Shown here one piece after another: positions 8,344 to 15,872 of a stretch of 15,872 bases of DNA. Both the position numbers and the translations under genes were made by a program. Origin of the DNA: Neolecta irregularis DAH-3 (Eukaryota > Ascomycota > Neolectomycetes > Neolectales > Neolectaceae); the NCBI GenBank assembly GCA_001929475.1, contig LXFE01000480.1, positions 1 through 15,872 on the forward strand, written 5' to 3'. The notes beneath the pieces are model-generated. The model saw only the letters and a program-made list of their open reading frames with translations. It had not been told where the DNA came from and searched no databases. How positions within the stretch are numbered: position 1 is the first letter of the stretch; every line of letters starts with the position of its first letter.

Positions 8344-9605
8344 ATGGCTCCTACACATTCGTCGCTCTCAGTCACGCTGTATTATATCATTTAAACCATA
8401 ATTAACTTACATAGTCATCCACTGGCCCTCCTAACGCTCTCTGACCTCATATCTCGTTCGTCACTTAATAAAAGTTCAATCTTTGGGGTCACCCTGGGAA
8501 CTCAGAATGTCCGAAATATTACAATGGAATTCGCCTTCGAAGTCGAGTTAGTTCCTGGAGCTGGAGTGAATCTGGCTTTTTTACAGAAAAGAATTGACCA
8601 ATGTGAGTTTGTCTTTCAATTTGGAATCGTCATTACAGATCTGTAACAGAATCCGAGGCCGTTCAATCATGTTCCAAAAGACTCTACGTGCTTTCCAGAG
8701 TAGAAATGCATAGATGGAAAGAGTGATGGGCAGATTTCTCTCTTTCAAGGATGTCTGTCCCAGGAGGACTTAGAGCAGATATTGCCATGACGATATATCT
8801 CTTCGATACTTCTTAGTGAATGATAGGATGAAAAGGCTAACCGTTTCCAGATAGACAAGTCTACCCCACTTTAGAGCCAACTGGATACTTCCTCTGTAGT
8901 ACTAGTCATTCACCACCTCTGGAACTCCACAACCAACTCTCAAATTATCTCGAAAGACCTCCTCTTGTTGTCCTCCTCCATTCCGCCCTTCCTTTGCGTT
9001 TCTCTATCTTCGAGACTGAAGTCACAAATACAAACAGATTCATCGAAGTTCTCTGGAATTATGATACTACGGAAGCAGAACGTGTCACAGTTGCTAGTTT
9101 GATAAATGAAGGGGGAGAGGAGGGTCAAGGTTCATGAGGCCTTCCAAGTTTACAACTAACAGGTTTAAGTGATTAGCCAGCTTTTATCATCAGCATCTGC
9201 GATTCAGATATTACAAACTAGAATCCGACAATTCATTCACTTTCTCGCATCGCCGATCTCCCATTGTCCTGAATACAACCAAATCAACCGCAATCTTCTT
9301 TCACTCATTTCCAGATTGCCAGTGACAGCACCCACCAACGAATTATCACAGAAAGAACGAGATGGCGAAATCATCTTGTTCCTAGCTCAAGTTACCAAAA
9401 GCGTACAAGAACTCAATGAAGTATCGGCACCTTCTCAGTACAAAGGAGCTAATCTAAGATTGCAGATAAGTTCAATACGGCGTTCGCACCAAATCAGAAG
9501 GGTAAAGGGAGGGAAATCAAGGAGATGTCATTTGGCGGTAGAGAAGGGCGGGGAGCATGGGAAAACGCTACTGGGTACATGGATAAAATGAGAGGCTTAT
9601 TCTGA
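8344..9605 (+). CDS. CSN6: COP9 signalosome subunit 6 (MPN-domain protein)
   Basis: CSN6 is the catalytically inactive MPN partner of CSN5 in the COP9 signalosome, which removes NEDD8 from cullins. Exons: 8344-8378, 8415-8602, 8851-9129, 9194-9420, 9459-9605, 291 residues. Family landmarks in order: LHPLALLTLSD (residues 12-22), IFGVTLGTQNVRNITMEFAFEVEL (split here as IFGVTLGTQ and MEFAFEVEL), RIDQYRQVYPTLEPTGYF, LERPPLVVLLHSALPL, TTEAERV, then the helical SAIQILQTRIRQF, LLSLISRLPV, and the typical end MDKMRGLF (others end MRGLFF). The MPN metal-binding HxH...SxxD residues are absent, as expected for CSN6. Introns are 36, 248, 64 and 38 nt; the third junction (9130 or 9124 to 9193) is the least certain. 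The gene is invisible as one ORF because of the short introns. Confidence 0.9.
8379..8414 (+). other. 36-nt intron (CSN6)
   Basis: GTATTA...TTAACTTACATAG. Removal joins SVT to LHPLALLTLSD, the conserved start of the MPN domain. Confidence 0.85.
8603..8850 (+). other. 248-nt composite intron with 177-nt cassette (CSN6)
   Basis: Splicing 8602 to 8851 gives RIDQYRQVYPTLE, matching the family. Inside, 8603-8638 (GTGAGT...TTACAG, 36 nt) and 8816-8850 (GTGAAT...GCTAAC...TTTCCAG, 35 nt) each look like complete micro-introns, leaving 8639-8815 as a possible 177-nt cassette. Including the cassette would put TAA in frame at its third codon. Confidence 0.7.
9421..9458 (+). other. 38-nt intron (CSN6, last)
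   Basis: GTATCG...GCTAATCTAAG. Removal joins SVQELNE to IADKFNTAFAPNQ and leads to the conserved MRGLF end. If kept, a different open frame runs to 9591. Confidence 0.85.
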
Positions 9606-10401
9606 GCGAGAAGAAACTGTCAAATTTCCCTTCATCTAGCATTTCCTGTCAAGGTCATAATCGTATTGTAAGACTATACTCGCGGTCTACTTTACCAATA
9701 ATACTGCTTGTGGCTTGCAATGATCACCGTGACCAGCCAACCACCCACCCGAGGCAGGAATTAACAATTTACATAGCTGCAATCCCGCATTCACTAAGTA
9801 ATAAAAATTTCAAGATTTCATTGCATAAAGGCATCTGGAAGCGAGACAGGAAGTATCTCCAATCCTATAGACCCTCCCGCTTGTCAACTTCCAATCGAGG
9901 TCCCAGGATGCATCACGCCTGAGTGCAAATTCGAATCATCTGCTGCCGCTCAAGTGCTAGACTGAGACCGAGAAAAAAGGAGATCAAGTATAACAAAAGG
10001 ATTGAACGTTTTGAAATCTGAGTAAGTTTTTACGGGGGAGCTCATATCTCACTAATACTATAATTTCCAGGACATTCATGCAACCGAGTCGATATATGAA
10101 ATACTCAAAGATAGGCAAGACAACAGATCCAATGTTTGTGACTGTTATTTAAGTTAAGGATAGCTGGAATATTAAAATTAATAAATTTGGTTATTTCATA
10201 ACTGGTATTCGTGATGACTCCCACCCCTGGAGAAAAAGGATTTCTGTAGTATATGTCAACAATGACTTCAGGAAATTTTTGAACCCTCGATTGGCTAGAG
10301 TATGTTTGTTCAGATGTCGCGAACTAGTGACGTTTCCGTTCGCTTGGCTGGCTCGTCTATGAGCTGTCCTTTACTGGCCCACTATTCGCAGGATTCATAA
10401 A
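9606..10401. other. Intergenic region, no gene seen
   Basis: Between the CSN6 stop and the RdRP start. Short ORFs (for example plus 9710-9922) have no motifs and are not extendable. AT-rich with scattered TATA-like stretches. The region would hold the CSN6 3' end and the RdRP promoter. Confidence 0.5.
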
Positions 10402-13400
10402 ATGGATTTAGGGAACTTCATGAGTAACGCTGTCTATTCTCAGAGCTGCCGTTATCAACCTACACCAGTCACTACTTATTCCTATGCCGACTCACAGAAT
10501 TCAAAACCAAACTTAGTATGTTTACTGTAATCATTAGCTGATATAATGATGGCCGATGAATCATCGCTGATTGCTACTGAGAAAGTACTCTCGGCCGAAC
10601 ATTTCTTTCCCCATCCTAGTCGCGATCAAGTTCGATTTCCTCGATATTTCCAGCTTCTGCGCACGTTATATCTTCTGAATTCTTTGGCCCTCAAATACTT
10701 AATCCGGAATTACCATGGTGCCAAATCAAACGGTCGCATTGATTGTCCTCGTCGAACTGGGTTTGAACAGTTAGTTCAGCGAGGGTTAGATTTCTATGTT
10801 GCTTCGGACTTTCACCATGACATCGGAGCCAGTATTGAAGAGGAGCACGACGTTGAATTGTTACAACTGGCAAAGGAAGCAGGTTCTGAAGGTGGACTGT
10901 TAATTGATATCATAGATGGAATTCCCTCAGCTTGATTCGTCGGAAGACGGGTCGGAAGGAATAATATCTCTTCTCTGCTTCATTGATAATATAGATTTCG
11001 AGCTTTCGCTCGATTCAGAAGACTTCAGGGAAATCGATGAGGTTATGAATCCTTTTCAGTTATCTCAAAAACGACGCAAGTCACTCAGAACGCATTGGTT
11101 CTTACTTTGAGATCTGAAAGACGCAACCGAGAGTCCTTTCAAGATATTGTGTACAGCTGAGTCTTCTTTCGAGCAGTCACCGTTCGCTGGCAAAGTTGAT
11201 AAACTAGCATCAGATTTCTATCTTCCAATCATGCCTTCTCGCGAGCCTTCGATCGATCGAGAATTCGAATTCTCGCAGCCACTAGAGACTGAGACGCCGA
11301 ATTCTACTCCGGGAGACGAATCCTCGGCTTCCAAATCTGATTCCTCACGTCTCAATCTCTCAGTCTTACCTTTCGAGTATCAGTGGGAACTATATCGAAC
11401 AGCAATACATAATAACATTGACCCTGGAATATTCAACTCTACAAATTTGCTCTCTGCTCTTCTTCCTCTAGTCAAGAACAGCGAAATGGAACTCTCGAGT
11501 TACAAGTCTCTACGCGAATCTATTAAAATATATTTAAAAACACTCTTTCCGAAGGGCAATCACACGTTGCCTATGGCAACCAGTGATTCGGATTGGCAGA
11601 CTCTTCAAAGGCATAAATGGACTCATGGAACTATTCACCTGACTGCATCTATTGTTGAACGAAAATGGAATGGTCGTAAACAGTTTGCTATATCCACCAA
11701 TCCACTCAAAATCGGAACCTCTAACCGCTTCTTCCGCCGATTTGGTGGAGATCGGTTTCTTCTAATCACAATTCCCACCATCAGATCGGATCAACATCAG
11801 AAATTAATATCGCTGCTTAGAACGCCATTCATTGTTTATGAGAGGAAGTATCAGCTATTTTGTGAGCGAGATAAAGGTAAAAGCGTGATGTTTTTTGCAA
11901 CATCAGGCGTTTCTCCTAATCTTTCACTCCTTGAATTACTCGACTGGCATGCTCCCTTATTCCTCAATGCAGACCAGACGATGGCTAAATATTATTCGAG
12001 AATCGCATTGGGGTTATCTTCTAGTAAACCCACTGTCGAGTTCAATGCAAGCCAAATAATCGTTGAGGAAGATATCGTAAATTTACCAAATGGAGAGATC
12101 ATGACAGATGGATGCGCGCTGGCTTCACCGCATGTATTTCGAGAAGTGCGACGAATTTTGAATCTGAATACAGTTCCTGTCGCTTTACAGGGACGTCTCG
12201 GTGGTGCCAAAGGCGTATGGTTCATGTCTCCCAATTCTGATAGATACGACGACGAATTATGGATACAAGTCCGTCGAAGTCAGTTAAAATTTGATGCCGA
12301 TTGGATTAATCGATCCTCAGAGGTCACCAGACTTACACTTGATGTTCTGAAAACTCCGAAGCCCCCCCAACCCGGAACTTTAAATCATCAGTTTATCTCA
12401 ATATTATCTCAGCAAGGTGTTCCCGATGATGTATTCAAGGAAGAACTCGAACGTAATATTACAAGTAATATGAATGAATTTATCGCTGCGGTTCTAGAAG
12501 ACAATGTTCCTCGACTTAGAGAACAGCTTGAACATAAGACATTTCTCTTGCGGAGGGCAGCTATGGGGCGTGAAAGCTACTATGATGAAGACGATATCGT
12601 GGCTGTCATAACTGGCAATGAACCTATCGCAACGCACCCAAATGGTCGTCCTTTATCGAATGCGGAAACTTGTATAATGATGCTTGATGCTGGATTCAGG
12701 CCTCGAACTTGTAAATACATGGCGAGAAGATTTCGATGTATTATTCAGGAATACAGCAAAATAATTCAAGAAAAGATGCATATGGTTGTTCAGCAATCAA
12801 GCGTTCTATTAGCAAGCATGTCTATTGCTTTGAATTTAGTTTAACAATAGTCGCTGATCCTACAGGAACACTAGAAGAAGGGGAAGTCAGCATCCGCTTT
12901 TCACGACCACTCATGGACGAAAACACCGGGATCTCGACCCTAGTTGTTGAAGGAGCGGTTATACTTGGCCGTAATCCAGCTTTACTTCCGACAGATTTAC
13001 AGAAGGCAAAAGCGGTTGATTGTCCAGCGCTAATCACTCTTACCGATGTCATAGTTTTTTCTGTGAAAGGGGAAAAGAGTCTTGTTAGTTTGTTATCTGG
13101 CGGTACGTACGATTGAGTTTATGATCTGATGAGGAGGTGATTTCGATGGTGATACGATATTTTGTTGCTGGGATCCTAGATTTGTCGTGCCTTTCAAAAA
13201 TGCCTGTCGAAATTACGCCCAAATGGATCTTTATCTCAATGCTGATGAATGGTTTCATCGCAAGACTGAGAAAGCGCTCAAGATATTTCTTAGCGGCAAT
13301 CCAGAAAAGAATTACACCAACTTCGTTATTACTGAGACCCTCACTGACCGAAACAAACTCGGTCAGTGCTGCAATCTTCATGATTTGTTGATTTATCATC

Positions 13401-14348
13401 TTGGAAGCAGTAGAGATGCGGGGAAAGATAGCAGAGCGTTGCTGCTTGGTCATTTAGCGTAAAATATCTCAAGGTATTTAGCTGAGAGGCAGATCTACTC
13501 TTGTCGATTCAGGAAAGCAAGGGTTGCAGATAAACGAATCAAAATGGAGCGAGCTTGTTACGCAAATCAGAAAGGTAGCTCCAGAGTCTAACCCTCCCAG
13601 ATGGTGGTATTTCACAAAGAAAAATTACAGGAGCATGAGGGAGGCTGATCTTAATTTCCCATCAACTCATAATTGGACGAACATTCTGGATCTTTTGCAC
13701 TGCAGAGTCGTTCCTGATATTATTAACAAACACCTAGAGCATTACGACCAAATTATCCGCGATGCGCCGGTCGATGACGAAGATATCGACCTGTTTTGGA
13801 AAAGTTTACTTCGTAGTTCATTGAAAGAGGTCTTTGAAAATGTACTGGAAGAAATAGAAAAAATTAAAAAGGGGATGGGTGATTTATATGACTACCGGCC
13901 GAAACGCTTCGAAGAAGATGAAGAGAAATATCATCAATTGCGCAACTCTTATATTGATGTAGAGTTGTATTACACTTGATTTTAACCTTTGTAGCAAAAT
14001 CTCAGCTCGTTCTGGGCGAAGCTCGATGCGATTAAACCGCTTTGCAAATCAAAATCACTGAAGCAAAGTCTTGAAGAATCAACAGTTAGTTGTGATGGCA
14101 CGTGGAACTGCATAAAAGCAGCAGCACTGTGGAAGTCGTATTTCTCTTGTAGGAAAAGATTAGTGTTTCAGACGGCTTCATTTGATGCGCTCATGCGGAT
14201 AAAAGCCCAAGGAATTTCTAGACGACAAGGATCGAATGTTAGGTACTTGACATTGGAGGTATCAATTGTATTGTATCAGCGTTTGCTTATTCATGAGGCG
14301 TATTTATTACTAGTGACGGGAAGAAAATGTATTGTGAAAGCGGAATGA
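10402..14348 (+). CDS. RNA-dependent RNA polymerase (RNA silencing)
   Basis: Eukaryotic RdRPs copy single-stranded RNA into dsRNA that feeds Dicer in quelling and related silencing. The core model from 11111 is: 11111-12815, 12851-13102, 13137-13458, 13493-13958, 13995-14348. Seen in order: WHAPLFLNADQTMAKYYSRI, SSKPTVEF, MTDGCALASPHVFREV, VPVALQGRLGGAKGVWF (11941-12225); ADPTGTLEEGEV (about 12853-12888); ILGRNPALLPTDLQKAKAVD, DVIVF; catalytic SGGDFDGDTIFCCWDP with all three Asp present (13139-13153); LVDSGKQGL; and the C-terminal WNCIKAAALW...TASFDALMRIKAQ. The N-terminal part (10402-10515, 10582 to about 10900 in frame 1, then frame 2 from 10916) is tentative: the frame changes near 10890-10930, and an in-frame TGA at 11108-11110 needs an intron or is a nonsense mutation. 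Whole length would be about 1100 residues, normal for the family. Confidence 0.88.
10516..10581 (+). other. Candidate 66-nt intron near RdRP 5' end
   Basis: A strong GTATGT donor and two GCTGAT branch-like sites end at CTACTGAG. Splicing joins an exon from ATG 10402 to the frame that is open to 10935, keeping phase. If wrong, translation may start at the ATG pair 10546/10549 inside it. Confidence 0.4.
12816..12850 (+). other. Candidate 35-nt GC-AG intron (RdRP)
   Basis: The frame must change between QQSSVLLA and ADPTGTLEEGEV. No GT-AG pair of normal size has the right length modulo 3. GCATGT...TTTAACAATAG (35 nt, with a TTTAAC branch-like site) does, giving SSVLLAIADPTG. The only GT-AG pair in phase is a 20-nt segment, 12820-12839. 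Confidence 0.45.
13103..13136 (+). other. 34-nt intron splitting the RdRP catalytic loop
   Basis: GTACGT...GAGGAG. Splicing to 13137 gives LSGGDFDGD, the family consensus. Splicing three bases earlier (acceptor ending 13133) gives LSGGGDFDGD. Reading through meets TGA at 13114. Confidence 0.85.
13459..13492 (+). other. 34-nt intron (RdRP)
   Basis: GTAAAA...GAGGCAG. Splicing joins GHLA to STLVDSGKQGL, a conserved block; reading through gives an immediate TAA. Confidence 0.85.
13959..13994 (+). other. 36-nt intron (RdRP)
   Basis: GTAGAG...TTTTAACCTTTGTAG. It removes three stops and connects to the conserved C-terminal helices, which stay in the same frame because 36 is a multiple of three. 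Confidence 0.8.
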
Positions 14349-14591
14349 TATCAATATGATTTAGCTTTTCTGCCTGATGAACAAGTATTACCAAAAGTTT
14401 GAATATCGTTTATGCGTGAAGCTTGCGCACGGTTTCGCAGTTAGTGGGGTTTCGTTATTTGCAAGACATTGACATCATATCTGGTCTGCTCATGCCGATT
14501 GACCCATCCACGATGTCCTGTACAATTTGATATCGAAAGCATGGCGACAATGTCTTGTATTATGGAGTAGTAGGGTTGCGAAGAGCAGTAT

Positions 14592-14993
14592 TTATGCAGT
14601 CAAGGGGGATGAAAGCGAGACGTGGAATTGTCTTGACCGGATTTTTAAACAGATCCTGGCCGGAGAGACGATCGATCCAATGGGATTTAAAAATTCTCTC
14701 CAAATCTCTTGCTGGCGAGTTTTACCATGGAACAGATATTTGAGTGCACCCAGAGCAAAAATACCAGCGTTGGCTGGTGTATGCGGAATTAAGTTTATCT
14801 CTCCTACACGACTTTCTGCCAAGGAGAGCAACAGGAAATGTATCAAAACATCCTGTTTGAGACTGAAAAATACTTTTGCGATCTAAATTGCGGGTTGAAT
14901 GGCATGTTATGCACGATAGGGAATCATCATTTACCCTGCATGTATGAAGAAATTCATTGAGACTATCAAACCCGCTATATTTGCAAAGTCCAT
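14592..14993 (-). CDS. Hypothetical protein, 3' end unresolved
   Basis: Not recognised. Exon 1 is 14993-14935. A 72-nt intron (14934-14863, GTAAAT...TTTTTCAG) joins it in phase to a frame open to a stop at 14592. The product reads MDFANIAGLIVSMNFF, then LKQDVLIHFLLLSLAE, NLIPHTPANAGIFALGALK and RQQEIWREFL, which looks like a folded helical protein. It is about 110 residues if it stops at 14592. Another minus frame is open from about 14603 to TAA at 14441, and a third from 14517 to 14458, so the gene may continue through another intron. I could not choose one. It converges on the RdRP 3' end and is divergent from the gene at 15203. Confidence 0.35.
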
Positions 14994-15202
14994 GCTATAC
15001 AGTATGAAGGTTGTGGCGCGGGTCGACATTTCATTTGCAGGGGTTTTAATTCCGGATAAATGAGTATTTTAGTTGATAACACCAGGACACGGCGGACGTT
15101 GTCAACAATTATAATTCCGGACAACACAAATCACTCGCCATCCACCATCAACACGTGCCGTTAAAGATTCGAAGAATTATGAAATTTTTCTGAACACTTT
15201 AG
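14994..15202. promoter_or_regulatory. Possible divergent promoter
   Basis: About 209 bp between two tentative divergent starts. It holds two copies of a TTCCGGA block about 65 bp apart: TAATTCCGGATAA (15048-15060) and TAATTCCGGACAA (15112-15124). These could be paired protein-binding sites. Confidence 0.3.
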
Positions 15203-15658
15203 ATGGTTCGAAGGATCCACATTCACCAAAGCATTGACTCTGGGGTTCTAGATTTTCCTTGTTATATTTCGTAAAAACCAATTGTAGGGCTATCTCGTCT
15301 AATCTGCAGAATCTACGCTACTTCTGGCCAGTCAACACGAGCTCCATCTTTCATTAGTGAGTCTGTTCAAACTGACGAGATTCCCTCTGGGACTCCACTC
15401 CAGTCAACAGCAATCATATCAATTGCAGTAGGAACTGACACAACATTCCCAAACTGGGCTTCAGAATCAGCGAATATCAGGAGTGTATGCAAATCCTTTC
15501 ACATTCAAAAGTTATCAGACTCTCAAATGAAACTGAATCCTCAGCCATTGGACGATGAAACACCGAGTAGCTGCCTCGTATGGATTCTGAAGAAAAAAGA
15601 GAAAATGCGCGAGAAAAGGAGACGTAGGAGCTTGGAAAAACTTAGATTGTGGAAGTAG
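15203..15658 (+). CDS. Hypothetical protein with basic C-terminus
   Basis: Not recognised. ATG at 15203, exon 1 to 15270, a 39-nt intron (15271-15309, GTAAAA...CTAATCTGCAG), then exon 2 to TAG at 15656-15658, 138 residues. The intron removes a TAA and keeps phase, and it ends in a textbook CTAAT...CAG. After the junction the protein reads SIYATSGQSTRAPSF, then a Ser/Thr-rich middle, and ends in a strongly basic helix with KKKEKMREKRRRR. A basic tail of this kind occurs in nucleic-acid-binding and mitochondrial ribosome proteins, but no family was identified. Further stop-free introns inside exon 2 (for example GTGAGT at 15356, with a CTGAC) are possible and would shorten it. Confidence 0.45.
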
Positions 15659-15872
15659 TTGTTGGGATATGGTAATCACTTCTGACTCTAACGATTGGAA
15701 ATGTATACCGTAATCGACAAGACAATAACGGCAAGGAGGCGGTCTATTTCAACAATTGCAATCATAATCTTTCTTAGAGACATTTCTGTGAGATTGTCAG
15801 TGTACAACCTTAGGTTGGGCGCTGATGTGGACTTAGGTTGGATATGCTGCCGTAGATACTTGCTAAAGAGAG
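15659..15872. other. No gene seen at right edge
   Basis: Downstream flank of the preceding gene. A small direct repeat, ACTTAGGTTGGATATG after ACCTTAGGTTGGGCG (about 15808-15845), is the only structure noted. Confidence 0.4.

Noticed and set aside
13977-13994. Apparent RdRP stop at 13977
   Set aside because: It lies in a 36-nt intron; conserved C-terminal RdRP sequence continues in the same frame to 14348.
14527-14886. 119-codon plus ORF
   Set aside because: Opposite a more protein-like minus frame that can be joined to an upstream exon; no motif.

Overview
The window looks like nuclear DNA of a filamentous ascomycete-type fungus. It is AT-rich, has spliced protein genes on both strands, carries transposon debris, and encodes a eukaryotic RNA-dependent RNA polymerase (RdRP), a COP9 signalosome subunit and a secreted berberine-bridge-type FAD oxidase. 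No bacterial features (operons, Shine-Dalgarno sites, CRISPR) were seen. All gene models were joined by hand from the reading frames and from family conservation. No transcript or database evidence was available.

Layout. Bases 1-1041 hold a minus-strand gene of unknown function that runs off the left edge. Bases 1290-2750 are a repeat graveyard: a pogo-like MITE, a possible LTR remnant, and a decayed partial copy of the left-edge gene split by a 261-bp solo-LTR-like insertion. Bases 3210-4883 (minus) hold a six-exon secreted FAD oxidase. Bases 4941-7078 have no convincing gene but contain a MITE with perfect 42-bp terminal inverted repeats. At 7079-7902 (minus) a hypothetical gene is divergent from CSN6 at 8344-9605 (plus). 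Bases 9606-10401 are non-coding as far as I can see. Bases 10402-14348 (plus) hold an RdRP with an intact catalytic DFDGD. At the right, a tentative minus gene (about 14993-14592) and a plus gene (15203-15658) are divergent.

The most striking property is the introns. Wherever protein conservation fixes the splice sites, most are extremely short (34-44 nt, several exactly 34), with GT...AG ends and often a CTAAC/CTGAC-like branch site. They hide the true genes: CSN6, the RdRP and the oxidase all appear broken until these micro-introns are removed. One 34-nt intron lies inside the RdRP catalytic loop, between SGG and DFDGD, with a tandem GAGGAG acceptor. CSN6 has a 248-nt intron that can be parsed as micro-intron, 177-nt stop-containing cassette, micro-intron.

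The genes do not form an obvious cluster. The RdRP would act in RNA silencing or quelling, CSN6 in cullin deneddylation control, and the oxidase outside the cell. The 5' part of the RdRP (10880-11140) could not be resolved and contains a frame change and an in-frame TGA.
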